Below are positions 36,799 to 48,960 of a DNA stretch of 64,000 nt, one piece after another (position 1 is the stretch's first letter; each line of letters starts with the position of its first letter). Source of the DNA: Sipunculus nudus (taxonomy: Eukaryota > Annelida > Sipuncula > Golfingiida > Sipunculidae); assembly GCA_026874595.1 (NCBI GenBank), contig CM049309.1, forward strand, positions 55,789,926 through 55,853,925, written 5' to 3'. The notes under the pieces are model-generated. The model made no database searches. It saw only the letters and a program-made list of their open reading frames with translations, and was not told where the DNA came from. The position numbers were made by a program, and so were the translations under genes.

Positions 36799-37400
36799 TA
36801 TATATATATCTGTGTGCATGTAACAATGAATGTGCGTGTGGAATCATAAAGTACACGTATTTCCTAAAACTTTCAGTAGATGCGCGCATTTCCTATAATG
36901 CACTCCGGTTTTTCATGTATTTACTTAAATAATTGATAATACGTATGTTACCACAAAAAAGGGTTTACTTCTACTTAGATTCCCTAATTTTTCTAAAGGG
37001 TCTTCTTTTAATGTTCGTAAAATGGACAGTCCAATTTGTCAACCGCCCTTATCTGAAGCATTATATATGGAAGCTCCTCTGGGATGTAATACTCTCCATG
37101 TTATTACAGGAACGGTCATCACCCAACGGTTTCATAGAACACCTCCACTGCGTTGGCGTTCAGTGGAATATTATTAATAATTCAAAAAGTCATAGAGGAT
37201 TACCCTTATAAATGTAGATATTGGGGTCATTTTCTATTTTATTTTTGTTTTCGAAAATAAAAAATATAAATTCGACTGATGGCGTGAGCCCCGATCGGCC
37301 GAGTGTCAGTCACCAGCGCAAACCCATGCTGATGAGGCAGATCGACCTTTAACACGTGACGGCTACAATGAAAAGATGACCTATTGTTTTGAACTAATTG
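35081..37400. other. Non-coding segment 5' of array unit 4
   Basis: From about 35900 it matches 44600-46190. It includes the AATTGCAATACAGCAGTATC block, the CAGGGCCCTGAAACTGACAA block (about 36408) and a (TA)n tract at 36742-36810 that is missing from the sister copy. No gene is recognised. Confidence 0.5.
36742..36810. repeat. (TA)n microsatellite
   Basis: TA units with a few CATA interruptions, after a CT tract. The sister sequence near 45655-45690 lacks the tract and about 190 bases of its flank. Confidence 0.95.
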
Positions 37401-37429
37401 AACCCGGATAACGTACAAGTTTTAAGTAT

Positions 37430-39241
37430 TTTTATATAATACTTTGGTGGAGATAAACCCGCCTCCATTTTGGGAAAAGTTAACTTATTTATCTTAATGA
37501 TTTATCGTTATAATTTACCTTAAGGCCAGTGAACCCCGACCAGACCCTGGGTTTACTACTGACACTGGTCAGGAGTCTACACTTATTTGAATTGACTCCG
37601 CGCCTGATAGGTCAACGGCAGGACACTCAGACGTACCAAGCACTTATCTGGTTGGATAGTGCCATTATATGGGGTGTCACAGAAAAACTGGGAAGGTAAA
37701 AGCAGTCTTGGAATCATATCTTCTCATCTAAACAATACATACAGAACAAACCAGCGAGGAGAACGGAGTGTAATTCAATACTGTCTTTACATTAAATCTA
37801 TAGGCTCAGGTGCCAAAATGTATATATTTGAGTGAAACCCATCAAATAAAGGGATCCTCGCTGGTAGCTCCCAGTGCTGATGAAACAGAGAAACCCCTTG
37901 GTACTTGAGAACCATATAAAACTCAACTTGATAATGAAGATATATCCCAAACACGGCTATATTTTCACACAGTAATTTTCTTAAAAGGACCTTCGGCTAA
38001 TTATATTAGTATTCGGTCTCAAACACTCCCTGTAGAGATCTTTCCATATTTACCCAATAGTGTTACCTTGAAGACCGATTGCGTTAACTGTCCCAAAGAA
38101 AATTACAAAAAAAAAAACGTGATTTTGAATGGATTCAGATCGCCGTGCAAACCACCGTTGTAAATATTTGATCATCTTTGTTTGCTTTACAAACTTTTCT
38201 GCCACCTTGTACCGGCACAATTCTTCCATTCTCCTATCTCTCTCTAATAGAATCGTCCTAAAGAACGCCATAATATCACGTGACTGTCCAAATTAAGAAG
38301 GAGGATAATTTTTCCTTTTTGTTTGGGTCATGACGCGACGGGTTGATATTCTGCAGAATTAAGCTACAGGATTTTTTTACGGCCCCTCGTGTGTCTTGAA
38401 ACAGAGCCATTATCGACGTGACGTTAAATCTCATTTCATCTGTCTGTACGCTGAAAAAAAAATGAATTATGTTAACATTATCCGAAGAGAAAAAGTAACA
38501 CTATAGGTTTGGGACCGGTAATATCTTCAGCTCAATTAGGGCCTCGCGAATGACAGACCTCCAAATGGCAGCCATATGGCAGTATTGTATATCAGATTGA
38601 TCTAGATTTATTACCACAAACAATCTAAAATGGAACAAATCTCATAAAACAATCAGTCACAGCATTATCTAAGAAGTTATATGGCAAAAGGATGTTAAAA
38701 TATTTGCATGGCAGCCATATTTGATTTAACAGGAGTCAAAATTTGTAAGCACTGATCACCTCTTAGATGTCAGTGGTTTGTCAAATAATCCTAATAGAAA
38801 ATTACTGATGTGCTGGACGGACAGACGGACCGACAAGCCAATCACTAATGGGCCCTAAAATATTAAATATGTCGAAATATTGGACGCCGTGTGTGGTTTA
38901 AACAAATTTTCTACCACGTAGGTGTTTTTAAACGGTTAAATTGCTAAATCACTAACAATCACTTCCCAATTTTCGTTATTCTGCGACAGTGAACAAGCGA
39001 ACATTTATGATGCAAATAAAATCATTTTTTTCGAATTATAGATATACCTTGCTTCCCTTCGTTACTGATATTCAATAGTTTTAACGAGAAAGATTCTATA
39101 TGTGTACAATTCTAAAAACATATGATAAGTAATATACAGTGTGCATGGCCATTGAATATACCATGCTCTGCTTAAAACACAGTTGTATTAGTTTGAATTT
39201 GAAATGGAAGTTATGTAAAACGTTGCGAATATATGTTTAGT
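37430..39241. repeat. Array unit 4
   Basis: Opens with TTTGGTGGAGATAAACCCGCCTCC (about 37442), then GGACACTCAGACGTACCAAG, ACATACAGAACAAACC and GGGATCCTCGCTGG. At about 37958 it switches abruptly to the sequence found at 24440 onward and continues through TCACGTGA (38276). The switch point is the recombination junction of the large duplication. No gene. Confidence 0.65.
38276..38283. promoter_or_regulatory. TCACGTGA palindrome, array unit 4
   Basis: Context GCCATAATATCACGTGACTG, the same as in unit 2. Confidence 0.3.
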
Positions 39242-39451
39242 GTAAATCTTGCTGGAAAAGTCGTTAGAGCGGTAGATTTGAAGGAGCTTCTTTTCGGATT
39301 TTTTTAAATCCGGCCGGAAAATTCTTTGTCAAGACCAAGGATTATCAGGCCTCCGATATATCGACATTTTCAGTCGATGTTTATCCGTCCTGAAAGTCGG
39401 TATATGTTAAAAGAGAGCCGACAAAATTAGCCGACTTTTCAGTAAGATTAC
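39242..39451. mobile_element. Second copy of the 210-bp GTAAATCTTGCTG MITE
   Basis: Sister of 25726-25935, carried along in the large duplication. Its right end has lost a base (CAGTAAGATTAC in place of CAGCAAGATTTAC). Confidence 0.65.
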
Positions 39452-41451
39452 TTCTTGCATTATTTATAGCAACCCAAAGACGAATCCATAAACTAGTGAC
39501 CAAAATCGCCGGAAAAAATATGGAGATATGTATGAATACGTAACGGTTAGATGTTCTGGCAAGCGAAAACTTCCATGTTAAATGCAGATTTTTTCCGGCT
39601 GAGAAATAATTTCAGCTTGAAAAAAATGGTAGATGGGAGACCGGCTGAAGTTATCATACTTAAAATGTATATGATTCGTCAACATCAAATTGAACTCAAT
39701 TGGAACGCCATAGAACACTTGAAAAAAAAAACTTAAATATCAGTTTAACAGAACATTAATAAACATGCACAAAGCACTAATTGGTAATGATAAAATGATG
39801 ATGGCTAACGATTTATAATACAAACATCTGTTCCTCCAGATGTCTGCAGAGAAATCCAGGGCCCTGATACTGACAATAACCCAGGCACGAACGTGTCTAT
39901 TTTACCATTCCTCCCGGTTAAGGTACATGCGTGTCAATTTCTATCGCTGTGTTCGTGATAGTATTTATAAAGCTATTGGAACCACCTGTTCGTGAGAATT
40001 TCTAAACCTCATTTTATGATCTGAAATCTAGACGTGCGTGTGTGTGTTTCAGTATAGTGGATAAAATTTGTATCGGTTCTAGAATGAATTGAGTTTGGAC
40101 CGCACAGACTGCATGTTAGCTATAAGGCCAGCCCAACGGCAATCGCTATATGGATCAAAATCATAACGGTAGTGTTAGCGTCATGTTTATCCTGTTGTCC
40201 TTTAGGATTTAAACACAGATACTTTCGCTCATCATGAATTCCAGACTTACCTTTTATTAATTATACTATACAGATTCAAAATACACAGGACTTTGAATTG
40301 GCTTCATCGGGCTGCCAATTTTTTCATCGCTGAGTCCTTTTCATCTGTGCAACACAGTTTTAATAAACAAGTAAGAAATAAGAAAAAACATTTTAAAATT
40401 TATGTAGAGGACAATATTTGTCAACATATCCTTCTGTGCCATGTTCACCGGGACACACCTGGTTCTAGCTAGGCAGAGTTACGTATGTATGTGTGTGTGT
40501 GTGTTTATTCCATGAAATTGTATGAAATAATACAGAATTGTGCACATGTATGCTAGACTCACAACTGCTTTGTATGTTGAAGAACCTATTTTCTCCATGC
40601 CACATTTAGATATAGCAACATAAATATATACATATCTACAGATGGATGACTAACACATTTTTCAAAAAAAAAAAAAGGTGCTCTTGATGTGTGATTGCGC
40701 CTCCTGCGTCCTCTTTTTTTATTGGGAAAAAACAATCAGACCTTTAAAAATCTTCTCCGAAACCGTCGAGCCAAATTTTGTAATATTTCACAGGAATGGC
40801 TCCCACAAGAGCTTTCTATGATATGTTCGCATGATTTCTGTTCGGTCATTTTTCTCCAAGTTATGGGAAGCTGAACTTAGTCATTAGGCCAAGTAAGTGT
40901 GTGAAATCATTATCTCTAGTATGGCAGGAGAAATTACCAAATTTTAGCCAAATATTGGTCACATGACTCATAGGTTTTGGTGTCGCCACTGGCGCTTCCC
41001 TATTTTTAAGTGTTAAGTGATTTTGGTAAAGATAAAGGAAGCTTAATTTTATTTAGATTTTTTACTATATTTAGATGACAATATACCCTACGTCCGTATG
41101 CCCTTTTGTTTGATCAGTGGAAGTGAAAAGTCAAATCAGTGCAATGAATCAATGCAAAGATCGATATAGTTTGGTTCATGATCCGTTCATGTTGTGGGTG
41201 GCCCATATATGTGTATTTCGGTTTCACATTGCCCCAAAACTCATCGTTTAACGCATCATCTTACATGTATGGGTAAGTAACCCGGATTGATTCAAGAACG
41301 GGGATAGGTCTGGACAAAAAGCCGATTTATCTGGCCAATTCCCGACTGTGGACATAAAGTTAACAAGTAGATAAAATATTTGAGCTTGATCCCGATAGAG
41401 ATTTGTTTCAGATCGGGATTTGGGCCTTAACACACACACACACACACACAT

Positions 41452-41494
<43 letters not shown>

Positions 41495-41650
41495 AAAGGT
41501 AAATTATCTTGCCTAGGATTCTTTTGCTGTTATTGGTTTCAGCCAGCCAACCCTAGACAGACTACTTGGGTTCAGCAAATGCAGCCCTAGTTGCCAAACT
41601 GCATATATTGGATGAAAACCCGGGCGAAATTTTATAGGAGTTTTCCCGAC
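39452..41650. other. Non-coding segment between array units 4 and 5
   Basis: Sister of about 25940-28300. It contains a (CA)n tract at 41430-41494. Just before the tract, CCCGAT and ATCGGG form a short inverted repeat (about 41391-41417) not present in the left copy. No gene is recognised. Confidence 0.5.
41430..41494. repeat. (CA)n(TA)n microsatellite
   Basis: About 26 CA units with a TGCA interruption, then a few TA units. Confidence 0.95.
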
Positions 41651-43539
41651 TGATTGCTCTCCACGCTGATCAGACCAAAACCGCGAGATAATAAAGATAT
41701 ATTGCCAAAGCTCACCTTGATAATGAAGATATGTCGCAAATACTTACCTATAATTTGGAAGAAATCGTAGAAATTTAACAAATAAACTGTTTATATGTAG
41801 TGTTGGAGATATCATAATCCACGACCCTTCATCTGACAATATTTACGAATATTAGATATACAATTGATCATCTGATTACCTGTAGGTTAAAACAGAACTG
41901 ACAAAAATAACCTAGTTTACGTTTTAAGGTTTCCAGTGGATGTTTGGGTACGATTATTGACCTGCATGCTGCAACAAAATCTTTGCCCTCACTGGCTTCT
42001 GTCGTAATCTATCTATATTCCAGAAGTCAAGGAATATACCAATGGAGCAGGCCGTTCATATCCATGATATAAAAGATATCTGTTAAACAACTATCGGCTG
42101 TTTGATTTAAATAAATCCACACTGTATGTCGTAAATTAAATGTCTGGACTATAAAGGCCGGGTAGTGATACGATCGACGATGTCATTTATAAGATAAACA
42201 GAATATGTACCAGTATCAGGATAATAAACCATCAAAATTGGAGAAATTTATATGTTGTGTGTATTATCATGGGACCCATTTGAGATCACCTGACTTGATC
42301 TTATCTGTGATAGATACAATCTGTCAGTAGTACATATTGTTCACCTTTGTTTTTTATAGCTTGTATGCAGCACAGCTAGCACAACAAGATATCTAAAAAT
42401 ATATATAAATATATATAGGTAAAATATAGACATATCAGCATCCTTGATGAAGTATCCTGCATGGGCAAGATGGAATTGTCTTCATATGACTGTAAAGTTT
42501 TTGTCATCAGGTTATCAGTGGGAGTTCGGATAAAATGATACACATGAATATCAGCAAACCCACATTTAGCAGAGACCGAAAAGTTAAACGCTGATTGTAT
42601 ACGTCCATGATTACAGGGACAACACAACCAAGGTGAGATTTGGCTGCTTGTTTAATATTAAATATAATATCTACACCGTAAGGGGAAATTTTAAATGTAA
42701 ACTGATGTTATTGTGTATTCAGGCATGAAAAATACCAAATCTACTGGTCTCAGACAGCCAGACAAAGACTGTCTGCGGTATCTGCATGGGATGTCTAGGC
42801 TTTGTATGGCCAATATTGTGCTGTATATAGTCCCAATTGGACATCTAGACATTTGGACACCTTCTTGACATTCATCCTTCATCCTATAATTATGTTCATG
42901 ATTATATCCGCGCATTTCAACGGTAAGGTTTAGTACCCTTAAGTGTTAAGCTCTTATAATAATTTGGCAAAGCTCATATGATATCAGAGGGTGGACGCCT
43001 GGGTCGAGGAGGGTTTCCCCTGGTTTTTATATGGTTTAGAATTATATATAGTTTAGCATTGGTCTACACTGCACTCGAATTCAAGTTTAAGCTGTCACAT
43101 GATGTATTTTAGATCTATTAGCTCAAAAGATTAATATCTAAGGCTGATATAACTCAGTACTCATTGTAGGTTTTATTCTATATCTTTTCACAGATCATTA
43201 AAACCCACAAAGTGATATCTTTGTCTTGTTAACACAGTATTTTTACTGAAAAAAAATTGGCTGAAAATAATTATGGTGTGTGTAATGGTCTCATCGATTC
43301 CCCGTAAAGCTCTTTCCCTTTTCAATGACATGCCGTTGCCTTGGAGACTAATCTTGTTGGCTGTCAAAAATGAAAACTAAAAAGAGCACATATGCTCACC
43401 ATTTGCATGGTCACCTACCATGGTTTGCAATACACACAATTCGCTATGCGGACCACTCTTAATAAATATTTGATCATCTGTGTTTGTTCTTCTAGCATTT
43501 CTACTTCATTTTGTCAACACAATGCTTCCCCTCTTCTGT

Positions 43540-44250
43540 ACGCTCTTTACACAGCGCTTTATCTATTGGGCTACTACTTATATCGTAAGGCGCTGTTTGT
43601 TATGACCTCGTATCCTGAATTGCAACACCAGAGGGTAGCACTGTATTTTTGTCCAATCATATGAGACTTTGTGCTGGAAGACAAAGCCAAGCGAGGAATA
43701 CACGGAGCCAATCATATTCATTTCTTTTTGAGTGACAGCTCATCCCCCAGCGTAACCGTCTGAACAGGCCACAGGCTCAGAGAGAATTGCCCCTGACGTG
43801 GTTTGCTTAGGGCCTTGGGCACATAGGATGCTCGGCCGGTGAGCTGTAATTCAAACGAAACGTAACAACAAAGGCTGCGTGCACACCTCGCTGGCTGGTT
43901 TCAGTTCTGCAGACAACAGATACATGGCTACGCTAACACAGTCATAATGTCATAATCGAATCGGTCGATGATGCGAGAATGCAGAGGGAGCAATTTAAAT
44001 TCGACCGGAAACTCATTAAGCGGCGCTTGAAGCGCAGCAATGGGCGGATCTAGGATGCCTGTCGAGTGTTTGTTTATTGGCATCTGATTGGCTGCTTGTC
44101 ACATCATACGCACGTTTATTTCAGTGGACAACGAACCGCCATCTGGTGTCTAAATATATCATAAACGGTCAAAGCTGGCAGCGTGAAAATCAGTTGCTTC
44201 TTTAGAAGCGCAAGATTTCCGCTGCCTCGGGAGCGTACTGTTCTGCTGAA
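43540..44250. other. ~0.7-kb insert with CCAAT and GC boxes, absent from sister copy
   Basis: Units 3 and 5 align before and after this stretch (CACAATG..TTCCC on the left, CTGAACGT..CTCATAACAGCGT on the right), but unit 3 has only a few bases here. The insert is less AT-rich than its surroundings. It carries two forward CCAAT boxes (43653-43657 and 43708-43712), two reverse ones (44076-44080 and 44087-44091) and GGGCGG at 44042-44047. I found no clear inverted ends and no open frame of note. It could be a captured promoter fragment or an unrecognised transposon. Confidence 0.5.
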
Positions 44251-44287
44251 CGTTACTTTCTCATAACAGCGTACTGCGATCGCCATG

Positions 44288-44295
44288 TCACGTGA
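44288..44295. promoter_or_regulatory. TCACGTGA palindrome, array unit 5
   Basis: Context GATCGCCATGTCACGTGACTG, shared with unit 3 apart from a short deletion. Confidence 0.3.
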
Positions 44296-44599
44296 CTGCC
44301 CCAGGAGGGGAATATTTTTTCCACGTGATGATAGGTTGATATGCTGCTATAGGATTGTACGTTTTCTGGTCGCCTTTTTTTTCTTCCGCTAACGTTAAAC
44401 CTTTGTGTCTCGAAACAGAGCCATCACTAGTGTGACAAATTATCATTTCATGTGCCGAAACGTTGAAGAAAATAGAAACGTGACATCATTATCTGAAGAT
44501 TAAATAATATATTTCTTGAAGCGTGGAAGAACATAATGGAACACGGCACTGTAGAATTATTTCTGACACCTTTTTTATGGGCCAAAGATTACTGAAACA

Positions 44600-46185
44600 C
44601 TCAGACATAGACTTTGTTTGGCAATTACTGAATGGGTTAATTTAATATTTGTATTCGATTATTTTCTGGCAAAAATAAAATTGCCATACAGTAGTATCTT
44701 ATGGCACAGATTTGCAATGTTATGACGATGATCAAATTGTGTAGTACATAAGTATATATGTATATATGAAATATATTGATCCAGGAGCAGAGAAATGTGT
44801 GTCAGGGTTTACCAAATCTATAGTTGCCCCACAGGTCATCTATTAAGACCCTTCGGAAGAAAGCTGGTTCCAATGATGGGATACCCGTCCATGTGCGAAG
44901 GGAAAACGCGGAAATCAATTAAGGTACATTTTTAAATTGAATGGACTGTTCCTTTGGTGTAACCCTAACCGTTTACCGAATTTCATCAAAAATATTTTTG
45001 GGTAAAATTGCTGAAAGACAAACCAAGCAACCAACAAATAGCAAAAGCATAAAGATTCTTCCGTCTGGCAGGTAAACTACATTGCTCTCCTGTGCATCAA
45101 CAATTGGTACATTATTTAAAAATGTTCACATACATAAAATTAAAAAGATTTCCACGCCTCAAATTGACCTCTATTGAAACCTCATAGACCGATCATGCGA
45201 GGTGTTTACATTGGAATATTACAAGGCTTAAATTAATCATGACAAAAATAAATACATATGAAAAACTACTGCCGTTATTGGTAATGATGAACTGGTGATG
45301 GCAGACGATTAATAATAAAAACATCTGTTCCTCCAGAAGTCGGCAGAGAAATCCAGGGCCCTGAAACTGACAATGTCCCAGGCACAAACGTGTCTATTTC
45401 AGCATTCCTCCTGTTTAAGGTACATGCGTGTCGATTTCTCCTGCTTTGTTTATGATGTTATTTATTAAGCCATTGGAAACACCTGTGTGTGAGAGTTTGT
45501 TAACCTTAGTGTATAATATGAAATGTGGATGGTCGTTTTGTGTTCCGATTTTGTCTCAGGCAAAATAGAAAGATTGTGTAGGTTTATATAGCGTGATATT
45601 CAATTTTACATCAACAAAATATCACGTTAATTCATTAGTCTCTTAGTTAAGTCTTTCTCTAATTTCCTAATTCACTTAAAATAATTGATAATACATGTAT
45701 TTCCTCAAAAAGGGTTGATTCTACTTCGATTCCCTAATTTTCGCTAAAGCGCCTTCTGTTAATGTTTGTAAAATCACCAGTCCAATTTGTCAGCCGCCAG
45801 TATTTGAAGCAACATATATGGAAGCTCCTCTTGGATGACTCTCCAATGTTAATACAGGAACGGTTATCATCCATCGGTTTCATGGAACACCTGCACTGCG
45901 TTGGCGTTCAGTGAAATTTTGTTAACAATCTAAAAAGTCATAGAGGTTTGCCGTTATAATGTAGATATGAGTGTCATTTCCTATTGTTATTTTGCTTTCG
46001 AAAATAATAAATATAAATTCGAATGATGGCGCGAGTCCCGATCGGCCGAGTGTCAGTCACCAGCGCAAACCCATGCTGATAGTCAGGTCGACCTTTAACA
46101 CGTGACGGCTACATTGAAGAGATTGAGTATTGTTTTGAACTAATTAAACCTTGATAACGTACAAGTTTAAGTATTTATATATATA
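44600..46185. other. Non-coding segment between array units 5 and 6
   Basis: Sister of about 35900-37430. It contains a ~255-bp insert at about 44830-45085. The insert ends in a TTTCATCAAAAATATTTTT..CTGAAAGACAAACCAAGCAA stretch of a dispersed repeat also seen near 55.9 and 61.5 kb. No gene. Confidence 0.5.
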
Positions 46186-48960
46186 TTACTTTGATGGAGA
46201 TAAACCCGCCTCCGTTTTGGGAAGAGTAAACCTATACATGGAGTTAATTTGATTGACTTTTACGTTATAATTACCTCAGGTCAGTCACCCCAGGCCAGAC
46301 CGGCTGGGTTCACTTAGTTTACTCTGGTGAGGTTTTCACATTATTTATGTTATTGTCTGCCACTGGTCAGGAGTCTACACTTATTTGATTTCACCCCGCC
46401 CCTGACAGGCCACCGACAGGACACTCAGACGTTCTTAGCACTTGTCTGGTTGGATAATGCCATTAAATGGGATGTCATAGAAAAACTGGGAAGGTAAAAG
46501 CAAGTCTTGGAATCATATCTTCTCATCTAAGATATACATACAGAGCAAATCAGCGAGGAGAACGGAGTGTAATTCAATACTGTCTTTACATGAAATCTAT
46601 AGGCTCAGGTGCCAAAATGTATATATTTTAGTAAAACCCATCAAATAAAGGGATCCTCGCCCAATGCTGATAAAACAGAGAAACCCCTTGGTACTTGAGA
46701 ACCCATATAAAACTCAACTTGATAATGAAGATATATCCCAAACACTCATTTATGGTATGCCGGCATCATGGTAGTAATGTAGTTGCAGAGCGCCACCGTG
46801 TGTCTGTGTAAGAGACTAGGTAGTAATGTATCAAATAAAACATTCATGTTTAGTATTGCAGATACCATTAGGCAAAATCCTCTGACGGATAATATTGGAA
46901 GAAAATGATATAAATAAGCATCTTTGAATATCTTTGCCCGTAAAGGTTCGTTCACGTCATCAGGTTATCAGTGGATGTCTTGATAAGATTACACACACAC
47001 ACACACTGACACACACATATATAGTTGTGTAAAATAAATGAACTCTCCGCTGCGATTTAAATGAACACACGCAATATGACATAAAATGTAATAGCTGCGC
47101 CATTAAAGGAAGTGATGCAACCGACGATCATGTCACTGATATGATACACCATTCTCGAGCAGCTGTTTTCCTCATCTGGGATGTCTGTGTATTGCATTGG
47201 AAATATGACTTGGAATACAATTCCTATTAATATATTACTAAATGAATTTTAGAATTATGAAGGACATGTTGTTGGTACTGTCCTCTGAATTAAGGTACCC
47301 ATATTACAAGAAATGATGATTTTTAGATCTATGGCCCTGAAATAATCAAATAGTCATGTAGTGGTTTTTCCCTCTAAACATTATAACTTTAACACCTTTT
47401 CTCAGATTAACTTTCACACTGTAACTACTTTGTCCTGGCGTACCTTCGCAACCGTTATCTAAACGCTTGGTTTAAAAAAGAATGCATTAAACAGTCTAAT
47501 GCACTTCATGTAAAGTTCTTTCAAGTATGACGGGATATGGTTACCTTAGTAACTGGTTGAATGAAAGGCCCCAAAGGAAAGCACAAAAAACGGAGCAATT
47601 TACTTGCCATTTGCATAGTCACATGATTCTAATTGATACATATCGCTATGCAAACCGTCATTGTTAATATTTGATAAACTTTGTTTTTTCAGCTTCTCTG
47701 TCACCAGTTTCCAGCATAATGCTTTTTATCTTGGCTTTTAACAGTCGCTTTCTCATAACATTGTACTAAAACCAACTCTATACAACAAGTCACGTGACTG
47801 ATCCCAGGAGGAGGAGGATTGGTCCGCATCCTCTTGGGCTGATGTAAGCTGGTGCTTAAACAAGATAATGGAATTTCTGTATGTCTCTGTTGACATGTTA
47901 AGATGTTTGTATCTGGAAACAGGAACACCGGCTTGTTTCACAGGAAATATAATTTTATCTGCTTGAAGTTAATGGAATCGTGTCAACATTAAACGTGTTA
48001 GGAAAAACGTAGGTATTACTGGAAACGCCAAATCTTCGGATCCTCTGTGTAGCTGTCACATATTTTCTAACACAGCTAAACAATGATAATGCAATTAAAA
48101 TGATATATTCAACAAAACTTTCTAGAAACCTAGGAAATAAGTCCCTATCACAAAAAGATGTAATGTAAACATTTTATGACAAGGAGGTAGAGCCGTAAGC
48201 ATCCTAAATACACATTCGTGACAATGTGATAATGAACATACACACACCCCTCATTGGCAAGATGTTATGCCAAAAACATTTCGTGCAGGGACAGTACCCT
48301 TGACCTATGGCTACAATCCGATTATTAACGATGTCAGAGAAACAAAATAACCAGAATAAGAAATCAATATAGAGCAATAATACGAAAATTGTTTATTCCC
48401 AAAGTATTAAAGGGAAATTATTGAGTCTTTACAGTAATTCTACATTATAATGTAGCATATTTATTTCAATAATTCAATAGATATAAATCCGGTATTATTT
48501 CGCTAATAAGCGGGATTTCCATTGATATTTGGCCGTTAACAATAGAGATATCATGCATAACAGTCAGGCTTGACTCCGTTTGCCTCACAGTTTTGCCGTT
48601 GCTAGGACACGTTCATTATACCACAATGAATGTCCAACACAAGACAGGAAATGCGGTCGAGTCAGTCGGCAATAGCCCGTTTAAATGTTTCCTGAATACT
48701 TAGAAATTATGCCGACTTTAAAATTGTTATGTGCGATAGCGAGGAACATAACTGAGTGCTGTATAAAATATGTACTGATGACATCACTAAACGCCAGCTG
48801 TTTAAAACAGCTTGTTCTGATTATCTGATGAATATGATTACCATCATAAATTCCTATTAACAAGCATGACTTAATGTGTTTGAGCTCAAAATACTCACTT
48901 TTCCATGATAATTTAACATATACATCTTGAAAAACGAAAATATTATTTCTTTGAAAAACT
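46185..48960. repeat. Array unit 6
   Basis: Opens with TTTGATGGAGATAAACCCGCCTCC (about 46190), then GGACACTCAGACGTTC, ACATACAGAGCAAATC and GGGATCCTCGC. After the right boundary of the large duplication (about 46745) it continues with CATCAGGTTATCAGTGG (about 46959), TCACGTGA (47790), GTCGGCAATAGCCCG (about 48667) and ACATAACTGAGTGC (about 48747). It ends with TTCCATGATAATTTAACAT, which resembles the left flank of the foldback element. No gene. Confidence 0.65.
47790..47797. promoter_or_regulatory. TCACGTGA palindrome, array unit 6
   Basis: Context ACAAGTCACGTGACTGATCCCAGGAGGAGG. This is the most diverged unit, yet the core is intact. Confidence 0.3.

Larger units (their letters stand above)
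24440..37957. repeat. Large direct duplication, left copy
   Basis: Sequence from about 24440 matches 37960 onward with high identity through about 30500 (matching 44590). After a 5.4-kb segment missing from the other copy (about 30500-35900), 35900-37957 matches 44600-46745. Shared features include the 25.73-kb MITE, the TCACGTGA block and the AGACAGCCAGACAAAGACTG block. Differences include microsatellites, the foldback element and several indels of 50-200 bp. Confidence 0.85.
41650..44600. repeat. Array unit 5
   Basis: Same block order as unit 3: CACGCTGATCAGACCAAAAC (about 41662), GTTTCCAGTGGATGTTTGGG (about 41930), CATCAGGTTATCAGTGGGAG (about 42505), AGACAGCCAGACAAAGACTG (about 42751), TCACGTGA (44288) and CGAAACAGAGCCATCAC (about 44411). 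A foreign-looking 0.7-kb segment interrupts it at about 43540-44250. No gene is recognised. Confidence 0.65.
37958..46745. repeat. Large direct duplication, right copy
   Basis: Corresponds to 24440-37957 in the same orientation. It lacks the 5.4-kb segment with the foldback element: the sequence passes from the 30490-like GGGCCAAAGATTACT straight to the 35910-like TTTGGCAATTACTG near 44600. It has gained a ~0.7-kb insert at about 43540-44250 and a ~255-bp insert at about 44830-45085. Beyond 46745 the right flank continues with unit 6 sequence. Confidence 0.85.
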
